64,000 nt of DNA from Geomesophilobacter sediminis (GTDB lineage: Bacteria > Desulfobacterota > Desulfuromonadia > Geobacterales > Geobacteraceae), in contig NZ_JAEMHM010000006.1 of assembly GCF_016458275.1 (NCBI RefSeq), forward strand, positions 186,001-250,000. Reading direction: 5' to 3'. This document shows positions 50,006-58,277 of this stretch, in pieces. The stretch's first letter is position 1. Each line of letters opens with the position of its first letter. Position numbers and translations under genes: made by a program. The notes under the pieces are model-generated. The model searched no databases, had not been told where the DNA came from, and saw nothing but the letters and a program-made list of their open reading frames with translations.

Positions 50006-50773
50006 CTATTTGCCCTTCTTTTCGCCGCTGTCGCCGTGCACGTAGGCCCGAAGTTTCTGCTCGATGAAGTGCGGGTTCTCACCGTTTTGGATGGCGATGA
50101 GACCCTCGATCACCATCTCCTTCTGCAGCAGTTCCTCTTTCAGCCGGTGCTTGAGCTTGGAGCCGAACGGGAGACAGAAGATGTTGGCGGTCATGAGACC
50201 GTAGATGGTGGCGACGAAGGCGACCGCGATGCCGCCGCCCAGCTTGGACGGGTCGGAGAGGTTGCTCATGACGTGAATGAGACCGAGTACGGCGCCGATA
50301 ATACCGATGGTCGGGGCGAAGCCGCCGGCGGCCTCGAAAACCTCGGCGCTCCCTTTGCCGTGCGATTCGAAGGAGGAAAGCTCGATCTCCATCGTTTCCC
50401 GCAGTTTTTGCGGGTCGATGCCGTCGACGACCAGCGAGATCCCCTTCTTGGTGAAGGAGTCCTTGACCGTCTGGGCTTCCTGTTCCAGGGAGATGAGACC
50501 GTTACGGCGGGCCTTGGCGGCGTAGTTGATGATGTTCTTGATCACCCCTTCCGGGTCGTCCTTGGGGGGCATGAAAACCCGCCCGACGTCCTTGAACGCC
50601 TTCAGGATGACCGGGAGCGGAAAGCTGACGAAGGTCGCGCCGAAGGTGCCGCCGAGAACGATCATCGCCGCGGTCGGCTGAATCAGCGCCCCGATGTGGA
50701 GGCCTTCCAGGAGCGCGCCGCCGAAAACGGCACCGACCCCCATTACAATTCCGATTATGGTTGCTAAATCCAT
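50006..50773 (-). CDS. motA: Flagellar stator protein MotA
   Basis: 255-aa four-helix stator subunit starting MDLATIIGIVMGVGAVFGGA. The cytoplasmic loop between helices 2 and 3 carries the conserved rotor-contact region (NYAAKARRNGLISLEQEA); ESHGKGSAEVFEAAGGFAPT and IGIIGAVLGLIHVM mark helix 3. It pairs with MotB downstream and follows flbD after 20 bases. Confidence 0.95.
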   Translation of the reverse strand: MDLATIIGIVMGVGAVFGGALLEGLHIGALIQPTAAMIVLGGTFGATFVSFPLPVILKAFKDVGRVFMPPKDDPEGVIKNIINYAAKARRNGLISLEQEAQTVKDSFTKKGISLVVDGIDPQKLRETMEIELSSFESHGKGSAEVFEAAGGFAPTIGIIGAVLGLIHVMSNLSDPSKLGGGIAVAFVATIYGLMTANIFCLPFGSKLKHRLKEELLQKEMVIEGLIAIQNGENPHFIEQKLRAYVHGDSGEKKGK

Positions 50774-50793
50774 GGTGGCTCGCTTGAGTTAAG

Positions 50794-51051
50794 TTACGGT
50801 TTGCTCGCGGGGAGGTACCGGCTCGGGGTCGTCTTCCCCAGGTACTTCTTTGTCGGGGGAGTCGCGGCGCGCCTCAGGATGCGGGCCCGGTAGGCGACGA
50901 TCCGGTCGATCACTACGCAGGCGGGCTCCCGAAAGAGGTAGTTCTTGCCGTTGGAGAGGGTGACGTGGGTGTCCGGCGTCTCTTCCAGGATCTCGATGTG
51001 GTCGGGGTTCAGGAAGATCTCTGCCCCGTCCAGTTTGGTCAGCTTGATCAT
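50794..51051 (-). CDS. flbD: FlbD family flagellar protein
   Basis: 85-aa small protein: MIKLTKLDGAEIFLNPDHIE, ILEETPDTHVTLSNGKNYLF, then VIDRIVAYRARILR. This FlbD/DUF family often precedes motAB; its molecular role is unclear (it is unrelated to the Caulobacter regulator of the same name). Start at ATG 51051 behind AAGGCAGGTGCCT; GTG 51057 is an alternative. Confidence 0.85.
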   Translation of the reverse strand: MIKLTKLDGAEIFLNPDHIEILEETPDTHVTLSNGKNYLFREPACVVIDRIVAYRARILRRAATPPTKKYLGKTTPSRYLPASKP

Positions 51052-51088
51052 AGGCACCTGCCTTGGATGATTGGGTAGCTGTTAGTTG

Positions 51089-51116
51089 TCTTCGGCAGCA
51101 GCTTGCGAAATCTTTA
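51089..51116 (-). promoter_or_regulatory. Probable sigma-28 promoter of flbD-motAB
   Basis: Minus strand: TAAAGATT, then 12 bases, then GCCGAAGA. Spacing is one base longer than in the fliC and flaG promoters. Confidence 0.55.
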
Positions 51117-51402
51117 GCGGGTAATTGGAGAAATGCCGAAAAAATCAGGACCCTCGCCACGGTGCGACACGCCGCGCCAAGGGTGAGCAAAGATGGTCCC
51201 CGGTATTGGTAAGCAAGGATTGAGCCTTCTTTACTGCCTGTCGGGAAAGGCTAATAAAAACAGTTGCCTGTAGAACCGGTGGCGGGGCGCGGACCGTTTT
51301 GTGCCCACCGTTGGACCGGCCGGTCCGGGCTGCCGGAGTCAACTTTTTGAAGCTGCCCGATGAAAAAAAATAGCGTGTGGGGGAAGCTTGATTTTTTTTT
51401 GC

Positions 51403-51429
51403 TAAAGTTTCGCCCGGAAGCGCCGAAAA
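51403..51429 (+). promoter_or_regulatory. Sigma-28 promoter of flaG
   Basis: TAAA (51403-51406, extended TAAAGTTT), 15 bases, then GCCGAAAA (51422-51429). Confidence 0.85.
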
Positions 51430-51472
51430 GTGGAACCATGAGAGGCAGTAGAAGGACTTAGGAGGAAACGCC

Positions 51473-51880
51473 ATGGCCCTTGAAGCAATCAGTGGATCGC
51501 CCGCTGCATACGTTCCCGCCCCGGGAACGCAGCACAATTCGGCAACGGCGCCGACCCCCACCGCTACCGACGCGGGCATCAAGAAGCAGGCACAGGAATC
51601 GATAAAGCTCCAGCTCGCGACCAAGGTACAGGACGCGACGCAGGTAAAAAAAGCTGCAACGGTGGAAGATCGCGTCAAGGAAGCCACCCAGGCGCTCAAC
51701 GATTTCATGAAGCACTACGGGATCAAGCTGCAGTTCGATATCGACGACAAGCAGACGATCGTGAAGGTGCTGAACCAGCAGACCGGTGACGTGATCCGGC
51801 AGATCCCTTCGGAAGAGGCAATCCGCATCTCGAAGGCGCTGGATACCCTCCAGGGATTGATCATTCAAAAGAAGGTCTGA
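51473..51880 (+). CDS. flaG: FlaG family protein
   Basis: 135-aa protein with a low-complexity Ala/Thr/Pro N-terminal third and the FlaG domain (NDFMKHYGIKLQFDIDDKQT, IVKVLNQQTGDVIRQIPSEE). FlaG influences filament length in several polar flagellates. TAGGAGGAAACGCC precedes the ATG. It stands alone between its sigma-28 promoter and a terminator. Confidence 0.92.
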   Translation: MALEAISGSPAAYVPAPGTQHNSATAPTPTATDAGIKKQAQESIKLQLATKVQDATQVKKAATVEDRVKEATQALNDFMKHYGIKLQFDIDDKQTIVKVLNQQTGDVIRQIPSEEAIRISKALDTLQGLIIQKKV

Positions 51881-51910
51881 TACCTCTCATCCCAGGACGA
51901 AATCTGTACA

Positions 51911-51945
51911 AACAGCAGCGTCGGCCCCATGCCGGCGCTGCTGTT
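51911..51945 (+). terminator. Terminator after flaG
   Basis: AACAGCAGCG-T-CGGC pairs with GCCG-G-CGCTGCTGTT around CCCAT (15 pairs with one T-G wobble), followed by a weak T-rich tail. Confidence 0.75.
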
Positions 51946-52009
51946 TGCGTTTTCGGAGGTAAGGCTATCTCCTGCTACGAGCGACTTTCCGGCCGCGACG
52001 ACCTTTACT

Positions 52010-52090
52010 GGGGGAGCGCCTTTCCAGGCGCGATCCGCCGAAGGCGGTGACAGCGGGTTTCGATCAATCGCGACAGGCATGTCGCTCCTG
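52010..52090. repeat. Repeat family B (B4)
   Basis: GGGGGAGCGCCTTTCCAGGC and GCGATCCGCCGAAGGCGG core; the right side ends CGCGACAGGCATGTCGCTCC, diverged from the left arm. Confidence 0.65.
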
Positions 52091-52177
52091 CACGGTAAGC
52101 CGGCGCCGCTCCCCTCTATCCATTTGTCAAACTTTTGAAAACTGCCCGCCCCTTTCTGCGGTCATTATTTTGACGAC

Positions 52178-53056
52178 TTATCCTTCCCACACGATCAGCA
52201 GCACGCCAATCAGCATCAGGATGGTTGCCAGCATCCGTCCCGTGGTTCCTTCCTCGTGGAAAAGGAGCCGACCGTACAGCACTCCGAAGAGGAGACTCGT
52301 TCTTTTTACCGCGATCATGTAGGCGACGTTGGCGACGTTGATGGCGTAGACGTGGCTGAGCGCCTGGACCAGGTAGCAAAGGGAGGGGAGGACGGTGGCC
52401 CGTACCGTGCCGTTTCGCCCCATTTCCCGGATCTCCCGGCGCCCTTTCCACAATGCCACCGGGGTCACGATCACCGCCAAAAGCGGCAGGTAGACGGCGG
52501 CAAAGAAGAGCGGAGAGGAGGCGGCGATGGCGCGTTTGCCGAGGACGGACGTGACGCTGTAGATCACGGCGACCGCCAGCATGCAGAGCGAGCCCCGGTC
52601 GGAGAGCAGGGCGCGGATCGGGGTCAGCCACCCCTGCCGGGCCTGGGGGAGATGCAGCAGGTAGCTCCCCGCCGCGACCAGGAGCACCCCCGCCGCACCG
52701 GTGGGGGAGATGGTTTCCCCAAGGATGAGAGACGGCACCACCAGGAGGAATACCGGGGTGAGGGAAAGCAGCGGAAGCGTCAGGCTCAGCGGGGAGAGCT
52801 TGAGCGCCTTGGTATAGAGAAACAGGGCGACCGTCTCCAGGGGGAGCGCCCAGAGGGTGCTCGGCAGGAATTCCGGCGCCAGGGGAGGGACATCGACGAA
52901 TAGAAGCAGGGCGAGCAGAAACGGCAGGGCGGGGAGCGTCCTGGCCCAGGTGACCAGGTACTCGTTGCGACCGGAGAGGGCCTTCTTGAGCAGCGCGTCA
53001 CTGGTCGCGAGCATGAAGGCGGAGAAAAGGGTAAGGGGAACCCAGAACCAGAGCAT
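52178..53056 (-). CDS. EamA/DMT family transporter
   Basis: 292-aa membrane protein with about ten hydrophobic helices arranged as two EamA repeats (about 1-135 and 155-290). LGETISPTGAAGVLLVAAGS and LFHEEGTTGRMLATILMLIG are the conserved repeat ends. Substrate cannot be read from sequence; relatives export metabolites. It stands alone, minus strand, divergent from the cytidylate-kinase-like gene. Confidence 0.88.
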   Translation of the reverse strand: MLWFWVPLTLFSAFMLATSDALLKKALSGRNEYLVTWARTLPALPFLLALLLFVDVPPLAPEFLPSTLWALPLETVALFLYTKALKLSPLSLTLPLLSLTPVFLLVVPSLILGETISPTGAAGVLLVAAGSYLLHLPQARQGWLTPIRALLSDRGSLCMLAVAVIYSVTSVLGKRAIAASSPLFFAAVYLPLLAVIVTPVALWKGRREIREMGRNGTVRATVLPSLCYLVQALSHVYAINVANVAYMIAVKRTSLLFGVLYGRLLFHEEGTTGRMLATILMLIGVLLIVWEG

Positions 53057-53110
53057 CTGCCAATCTTACCCGGCGGGGCGATCATTTGCAGCAGTTCACA
53101 TTAGCCGGGG

Positions 53111-53140
53111 TTGACTCTGTTGCAAAAGCGGGCTTAATTA
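53111..53140 (+). promoter_or_regulatory. Sigma-70-like promoter for the cytidylate-kinase-like gene
   Basis: TTGACT (53111-53116), 17-18 bases, then TTAATTA (53134-53140), about 45 bases before the next ATG. Confidence 0.45.
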
Positions 53141-53182
53141 GTTCTTCAGGCAGGTGATTATCATCCTGAGGGGGGCCGGGAG

Positions 53183-53887
53183 ATGGGAGAGAGCAATCTG
53201 ATCGCGTCGGTGGAGAAGAGGCTGGAAACCCTGATCGAGATCAACCGGAGAAACCTGCGCGAGCACGGCATTACCAAGGGAGACCGGATCTTTCCGACGG
53301 TGACCCTGACCCGGGAGTACGGCTGTGCCGGTTTCCCCGTCGCGCAGCGGCTTCAGGAGATCATGGAAAAGCGGAGCGGGCTCCCCTGGCTGGTGATGGA
53401 CAAGGAGCTTTTCCGGGCCGCAGCCGAGAACCATCACGTTTCGGAGGAGGTTTTCAGCAACCTCGGCGTGAAGCATCGGTTTTTGGATGAGGCGCTCTCC
53501 ACCTTTTCGCCGCGTTGGAAAAGCGACAAGGATTACTACCGGCTGCTGGTGCGCCAGATCGCGGCGCTGGCCCAGGAGGGCAACGTGATCCTGGTCGGCC
53601 GCGGCGCCGCCGGGCTCACCCAGGAACTCGGCAACTGCTTCCACTTCCGGATCGTTGCGCCGCTATCCTACCGGATCGCGGCCATTTCCAGCCGCCACGG
53701 CGTTGATGCCGAGGAGGCGGAACGGATGGCGATCAAGCATCAGCGCCAGCGGGAGGCCTTCATCGCCGACTTCCTCGGGCGCGATCTTGCCGACCCGACG
53801 CTGTATCACCTGGTGTTCAATAACGCCCGGGTCACCGTGGACCGGATGGCGCAGATCATCGCCGATTTCGTCACCGGCGGGCAGTAG
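53183..53887 (+). CDS. Cytidylate kinase-like family protein
   Basis: 234-aa protein of the cytidylate-kinase-like P-loop group: TVTLTREYGCAGFPVAQRLQ replaces the standard Walker A, followed by VMDKELF, ILVGRGAAGLTQ, and a C-terminal DPTLYHLVFNN. These proteins resemble kinases, but their substrate is unclear and the P-loop here is unorthodox. Start at ATG 53183 with GAGGGGGG about ten bases upstream. Confidence 0.85.
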   Translation: MGESNLIASVEKRLETLIEINRRNLREHGITKGDRIFPTVTLTREYGCAGFPVAQRLQEIMEKRSGLPWLVMDKELFRAAAENHHVSEEVFSNLGVKHRFLDEALSTFSPRWKSDKDYYRLLVRQIAALAQEGNVILVGRGAAGLTQELGNCFHFRIVAPLSYRIAAISSRHGVDAEEAERMAIKHQRQREAFIADFLGRDLADPTLYHLVFNNARVTVDRMAQIIADFVTGGQ

Positions 53888-53948
53888 CTCGCAGCGTTCG
53901 GGATCGTCGGGTGCGACGGGGGCGGCGTCCATTGGGGGCGGCCCACCC

Positions 53949-54019
53949 TGCGGGAGCGCCATTCCTCGCGATCCGCCGCAGGCGGTAACCAGCCTTTGCC
54001 GGTTCAATCGCGCCTGGAC
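53949..54019. repeat. Repeat family B (B5)
   Basis: CGGGAGCGCCATTCCTCGCG, ATCCGCCGCAGGCGG core and an AATCGCGCCTGGA end; partial inverted-repeat copy between two convergent genes. Confidence 0.65.
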
Positions 54020-54098
54020 AGTTTTCCCCACCGCGGGGGGGCGGCGACTTCGGCGTTTGATGCTCTCTGGGATTTCGGCAGGATCTTGCGGGGCGGTT

Positions 54099-54908
54099 TC
54101 ACGAGGCGACCAGGGTGACCAGGGTCACCTCGGGGGGGATGTTCCAGCGTACCGGGAGCCAGCTCTCGCCGAGCCCGGCGTTTACCACCAGCGCGGACGT
54201 GCCGTGGCGGAAGAATCCGTAGTCCCAGCGGGGGAAAAAGCCGAGCTTGGGAACATAGACGGCGCGCAGGCCGGGAAGGCGGATCTGGCCCCCGTGGGTG
54301 TGACCGGCCAGCACGAGGTCCACCGAGGCCGCCGCCGCGCGCGGAAAGATATGGGGGGAATGGGCCAAAAGCAGCCGCCGCTCCCCGGAGGGGATGCCGG
54401 CCAGCGCGTGATTCAGCCGGTCCTTGCCGGTCACCGGGTCGTCCACCCCGGTGATCCACAACCGTGCCCCGTCCCGTTCCAGGCAAACCCCCTGGTTGGA
54501 GAGGACCCGGGCACCCGCTTCCTCCAGTGCCTGCTTGATACGCATGCCGATGCCGTGGTCGTGGCCGCTTTCCCCCCAGTCGTGGTTCCCCGAAACCGAG
54601 AAAACCGGCACCCGCGCAAGCCCCTGCACCAGGTCCAGGGCCGGGGTGAGCCGGTAGCGCGGTCCCAGCACCAGGTCGCCGGTGAAGACGACGAGGTCGA
54701 ACGGCTCCCGGGCGAGGAGCTCCAGGAGTGCCTTCCCGCCCGCTTCGAATTCCTTGTCGTGCAGATCGCTCAATTGCAGGATGGTGAACCCGTCGAAAGC
54801 CGCCGGCAATCCCGCGACCGGGACCCGGTAGCGGACGATGCGTACGGAATAACGTTCGCGGTCCAGATAGGCGGAGATCAGCATTGCCGGTCGTTTCGCT
54901 GTCGTCAT
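54099..54908 (-). CDS. Metallophosphoesterase
   Basis: 269-aa calcineurin-like phosphoesterase with the metal motifs in order: LSDLHD, FTGDLV, SGNHDW, and LLLAHSP then LAGHTHGG. It resembles YkuE/YaeI-type enzymes acting on lipid-linked or small phosphoesters; no signal peptide is evident with the chosen start. ATG 54908 follows GGAGGTGGCCCCC. Convergent with the kinase-like gene. Confidence 0.92.
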   Translation of the reverse strand: MTTAKRPAMLISAYLDRERYSVRIVRYRVPVAGLPAAFDGFTILQLSDLHDKEFEAGGKALLELLAREPFDLVVFTGDLVLGPRYRLTPALDLVQGLARVPVFSVSGNHDWGESGHDHGIGMRIKQALEEAGARVLSNQGVCLERDGARLWITGVDDPVTGKDRLNHALAGIPSGERRLLLAHSPHIFPRAAAASVDLVLAGHTHGGQIRLPGLRAVYVPKLGFFPRWDYGFFRHGTSALVVNAGLGESWLPVRWNIPPEVTLVTLVAS

Positions 54909-55014
54909 GGGGGCCACCTCCGAGTCGTGAATTATAACCAAGGAAATGCCGGAGACAGCAGACGCCGGTTGAATCCTCTTTCCTTGTCCGGGTGGTTCGG
55001 GTTACAAGGGAGCT

Positions 55015-55428
55015 ATGGTCGATTTTTCGGTAAGCGCAGAGAAGAACCGGTGGCTCAAGGAGCGGATGGAAGCGCTCGGGGTGCGGGATCAGGACCTGGA
55101 GGAGCATTTCGTACATGCCTCGGGGCGCGGGGGGCAGCACGTCAACAAGGGCTCTTCCTGCGTCTACCTCAAGCACCTTCCCACCGGTATCGAGGTGAAG
55201 TGCATGGAATCGCGCAGCCAGTCGCTGAACCGCTTCCTGGCCCGGCGCTACCTCCTCGAAAAGCTGGAAGCGGCTTCCGGCGCGCCCACCAAAAAGGACT
55301 TGGCCGTCGAAAAGCTCAGGCGGCAGAAGGCCCGGCGCAAACGGCGCAGCGGTACCAAATATGCCGCTCCGGCCGAGGGGAGCGTGCCGGTGGAAAGGGA
55401 TCCTGTCACAGAAAATGATCTGGAATGA
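55015..55428 (+). CDS. Small GGQ release-factor-like protein
   Basis: 137-aa class I release-factor catalytic domain alone: ASGRGGQHVNKGSSCVYLKH with GGQ at 39-41, then a basic tail KLRRQKARRKRRSGTK that could enter an empty mRNA channel or bind rRNA. It lacks any stop-codon-reading domain, so it is a ribosome-rescue candidate akin to ArfB/YaeJ or mitochondrial mtRF-R; which one is not clear. The full-length factor PrfA is encoded at 59335. Confidence 0.88.
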   Translation: MVDFSVSAEKNRWLKERMEALGVRDQDLEEHFVHASGRGGQHVNKGSSCVYLKHLPTGIEVKCMESRSQSLNRFLARRYLLEKLEAASGAPTKKDLAVEKLRRQKARRKRRSGTKYAAPAEGSVPVERDPVTENDLE

Positions 55429-55506
55429 CACAGAGGAAAGCGCTATGATGCTTGGTAGGCGTGCAAAAACAGCGGGTTACAAGAGTTTGGTCAGCGTAAA
55501 AAAATA

Positions 55507-55536
55507 TTGACAAGGCACAAGAGTCAAGAGTATAAA
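55507..55536 (+). promoter_or_regulatory. Sigma-70 promoter of rho
   Basis: Consensus TTGACA (55507-55512), 18-base spacer, TATAAA (55531-55536). Predicted start about 55544, giving a leader near 215 bases. Confidence 0.75.
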
Positions 55537-55544
55537 TTTCCAAT

Positions 55545-55755
55545 ATCCTCAATATTACCTTTGCAACTGCCTCTGCTCCTTTTCATACCGGATCCGTACC
55601 GACACACCCAGCACCCTAAATCCAGGTCATACAACCAAAGCGCCCATCCGCTATAGATAGTCCAGATTGTCCATACCCACTCCATCCATGGAAGATTTCT
55701 CAAACCCCATCCACGCTTGACCCTTACCCCTACACCTGCGTCAATGCCAGGAGAA
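55545..55755 (+). promoter_or_regulatory. Probable rut region, Rho autoregulation
   Basis: Long runs with many YC dinucleotides and few G (for example CTGCCTCTGCTCCTTTTCAT at 55567 and CTTGACCCTTACCCCTACAC at 55715). E. coli rho is autoregulated by Rho-dependent attenuation in its leader; the composition here suggests the same. Confidence 0.5.
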
Positions 55756-55758
55756 CAG

Positions 55759-57006
55759 ATGAACTTACAGGAACTCAAAGAAAAGAAGATTAACGATCTG
55801 ACAGCTATCGCCAAGGGTCTAAACATAGAGGGTGCGTCCAGTCTGCGCAAACAGGATCTGATCTTCGCGATCCTGAACGCCCAGACCGAGAAGAACGGCA
55901 TGATCTTCGGGGAGGGGGTTCTGGAGACCCTTCCGGATGGCTTCGGTTTCCTTCGGGCGCCGGACTACAACTACCTGCCGGGGCCGGACGACATCTACGT
56001 CTCCCCGTCGCAGATCCGCCGTTTCAACCTGCACACCGGTGACACCGTCGCCGGGCAGATCCGTCCTCCGAAGGAGGGGGAGCGCTACTTCGCCCTGCTC
56101 AAGGTCGAGACCGTCAACCACGAGTCTCCCGACGTGGCCCGCGAAAAGATCCTCTTCGACAACCTGACTCCGCTCTACCCCGAGGAAAAGCTCAAGCTGG
56201 AGACCGCTCCGGACAACATGTCCACCCGCGTGATGGAGCTGATCGCTCCGATCGGCAAGGGGCAGAGGGGGCTCATCGTCGCGCCGCCGCGTACCGGCAA
56301 GACGATGCTGATCCAGAACATCGCCAACTCGATCGCCGAAAACCATCCGGAAGTCTTCCTCATCGTTCTGCTCATCGACGAGCGTCCCGAGGAGGTCACC
56401 GACATGCAGCGCTCGGTCAAGGGTGAGGTCGTCTCCTCCACCTTCGACGAGCCCGCCTCCCGTCACATCCAGGTGGCCGAGATGGTCATCGAGAAAGCCA
56501 AGCGCCTCGTGGAGCACAAGCGCGACGTCGTGATCCTGCTCGACTCGATCACCCGTCTGGCCCGCGCCTACAACACGGTCATTCCCCCCTCCGGCAAGAT
56601 CCTCTCCGGCGGTGTCGACTCCAACGCGCTGCACAAGCCGAAGCGCTTCTTCGGAGCGGCCCGCAACATCGAGGAAGGAGGCTCGCTCACCATCATCGCC
56701 ACCGCGCTGGTCGACACCGGCAGCAAGATGGACGAGGTCATCTTCGAAGAGTTCAAGGGTACCGGCAACATGGAGCTTCACCTCGACCGCAAGCTGGTCG
56801 AGAAGCGGACCTTCCCGGCGATCGACATCAACAAGTCCGGGACCCGTAAAGAGGAGCTCTTGATCGACAAGTCGGCCCTGAACCGGATCTGGATCCTGCG
56901 CAAGGTGCTCCACCCGATGAACGTGGTCGACTCCATGGAGTTCCTGATCTCCAAGCTCACTGGGACCAAGACCAACCAGGAGTTCCTGGACTCGATGAGC
57001 AAGTAG
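55759..57006 (+). CDS. rho: Transcription termination factor Rho
   Basis: 415-aa hexameric RNA helicase. N-terminal helical domain ([20 protein letters not shown]), OB-fold RNA site with [20 protein letters not shown] (61-80), Walker A APPRTGKT (175-182), [20 protein letters not shown] and the secondary-site loop region [30 protein letters not shown] precedes ATG 55759. Standard length with no insertion in the RNA-binding domain. rpmE follows after 100 bases. Confidence 0.97.
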   Translation: MNLQELKEKKINDLTAIAKGLNIEGASSLRKQDLIFAILNAQTEKNGMIFGEGVLETLPDGFGFLRAPDYNYLPGPDDIYVSPSQIRRFNLHTGDTVAGQIRPPKEGERYFALLKVETVNHESPDVAREKILFDNLTPLYPEEKLKLETAPDNMSTRVMELIAPIGKGQRGLIVAPPRTGKTMLIQNIANSIAENHPEVFLIVLLIDERPEEVTDMQRSVKGEVVSSTFDEPASRHIQVAEMVIEKAKRLVEHKRDVVILLDSITRLARAYNTVIPPSGKILSGGVDSNALHKPKRFFGAARNIEEGGSLTIIATALVDTGSKMDEVIFEEFKGTGNMELHLDRKLVEKRTFPAIDINKSGTRKEELLIDKSALNRIWILRKVLHPMNVVDSMEFLISKLTGTKTNQEFLDSMSK

Positions 57007-57106
57007 AAAAAAGGGTTGAAATAGTATCGCCAAAATGTTATTGGTGAATACTTTCTGGCTGATCACATGCCAAAGGTAAACGGGCGCGCCCCGCGAGGAG
57101 GAAGAT

Positions 57107-57313
57107 ATGAGAGAAGGGATTCACCCCAAGTACAACGAGATCACCGTTAAGTGCCTCTGCGGCAATACGTTCCAGACCCGGTCCACCAAGGCGGAGATCT
57201 CCACCGAAATTTGCTCGGCTTGCCACCCGTTCTACACCGGCAAGCAGAAGCTGATCGACACCGCCGGCCGCGTCGAGCGCTTCCGCAAGCGGTACAACCT
57301 GGAATCGAAATAG
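57107..57313 (+). CDS. rpmE: 50S ribosomal protein bL31, zinc-binding form
   Basis: 68-aa ribosomal protein with the zinc cysteines Cys16, Cys18, Cys36 and Cys39 ([16 protein letters not shown]), so it is the C+ paralogue that can act as a zinc reserve. [20 protein letters not shown] is diagnostic. GAGGAGGAAGAT precedes the ATG. rho-rpmE adjacency is common. Confidence 0.97.
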   Translation: MREGIHPKYNEITVKCLCGNTFQTRSTKAEISTEICSACHPFYTGKQKLIDTAGRVERFRKRYNLESK

Positions 57314-57341
57314 CGATTCTCATGACCGAGCATCCGTTCGA

Positions 57342-57382
57342 GGGGATTTTGTCTATGGCGAAATCCCCTTGTTTCGTTTTTT
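57342..57382 (+). terminator. Terminator after rho-rpmE
   Basis: GGGGATTT (57342-57349) pairs with AAATCCCC (57361-57368), followed by a T-rich tail. Confidence 0.75.
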
Positions 57383-57418
57383 CATGATTCACGCAGTACC
57401 CCCGCTCGAAGGTTCTTC

Positions 57419-58108
57419 ATGAACGTCGCTCTGCTGCAACACACCCCCGAACCAGAACAGACCATCGCGCTCGCCGCCCGCCTCTGCTATTCGAAGGTCG
57501 ACATCGAAGCGCTCAAGGAACGGATCACCGGCGCGGACATCAAGTCCTTCCTCGACAAGATCATGTCGCTGGGGCACCAGTCGGTGCTGGAGCACGCCAG
57601 CTTCACCTTCGGGATCGAAGGGATTTCCCGGGTGACCACCCACCAGTTGGTCCGGCACCGGGTCGCCTCGTATTCCCAGCAGTCCCAGCGTTACGTATCC
57701 CATACCGAGCAGTTCGATGTGGTGACGCCGCCGTCGATCGCCGCAAACCCCGAGCACGCCAAGGTGTTCGGGGCCCAGATCGCCGCGGTTCACGCGGCCT
57801 ACGCCGCGCTGGTCGAGGCGGGGGTGCCGGCGGAAGACGCCCGCTACCTGCTTCCCAACGCGACCCACACCAAGATCATCGTCACCATGAACGCGCGCGA
57901 GCTTTTGCATTTCTTCGGGGTGCGCTGCTGCGAGCGGGCCCAGTGGGAAATCCGGGCGATGGCGATCGAGATGCTGAAACTGGTCCGCCCGGTGGCGCCG
58001 ACCGTTTTCGGTTCGGCCGGTCCGGGATGCCTCAGCGGCCCGTGCCCGGAAGGGGCGATGTGCTGCGGAAAGATGGCGGACGTGAGGGAGTTCTTCCGGA
58101 AGCTGTAA
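57419..58108 (+). CDS. thyX: FAD-dependent thymidylate synthase ThyX
   Basis: 229-aa flavin-dependent dTMP synthase using methylenetetrahydrofolate and NADPH. The ThyX motif RHRVASYSQQSQR (79-91, consensus RHRxxSxxxxSxR) and LPNATHTKIIVTMNARELLH, FFGVRCCERAQWEIR blocks are complete. No conventional ThyA is seen in the window. Modest AAGG ribosome-binding site. Followed by a family A inverted pair. Confidence 0.96.
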   Translation: MNVALLQHTPEPEQTIALAARLCYSKVDIEALKERITGADIKSFLDKIMSLGHQSVLEHASFTFGIEGISRVTTHQLVRHRVASYSQQSQRYVSHTEQFDVVTPPSIAANPEHAKVFGAQIAAVHAAYAALVEAGVPAEDARYLLPNATHTKIIVTMNARELLHFFGVRCCERAQWEIRAMAIEMLKLVRPVAPTVFGSAGPGCLSGPCPEGAMCCGKMADVREFFRKL

Positions 58109-58135
58109 CGGAGCTATTGCCTGGTTCCTTTCCGG

Positions 58136-58232
58136 GCCCTCCCCTTCACGGGGCGGACGGAGGGGGATGAGGTTTTTCGGGGGTGACGAAGCCCATCCCC
58201 ACCCCGACTCTCCCCTCGATGGGGAGGGAGGT
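58136..58232. repeat. Family A inverted pair (A9 and partner)
   Basis: 58136-58172 (GCCCTCCCCTTCACGGGGCG ... GGGGGATGAGG) and 58191-58232 (GCCCATCCCCACCCCGACTC then TCCCCTCGATGGGGAGGGAG) face each other across 18 bases, just upstream of the DUF1385 gene. Confidence 0.7.
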
Positions 58233-58277
58233 CGTTCGCAGGTTTCGTTTCAGTGGTGAGCAGTACCAGAGGTGAGC

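Larger units (their letters stand above)
51052..51472. other. 421-base divergent regulatory gap flbD | flaG
   Basis: No gene. It contains a probable sigma-28 promoter facing flbD (51089-51116), a GGACCGGCCGGTCC palindrome (51313-51326), A- and T-runs, and the flaG sigma-28 promoter (51403-51429). Confidence 0.75.
55429..55758. other. rho promoter and C-rich leader
   Basis: No gene. After a strong promoter at 55507-55536, the leader to the rho start is rich in C and poor in G, and largely free of strong stems, the composition of a rut (Rho-loading) region. Confidence 0.7.
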
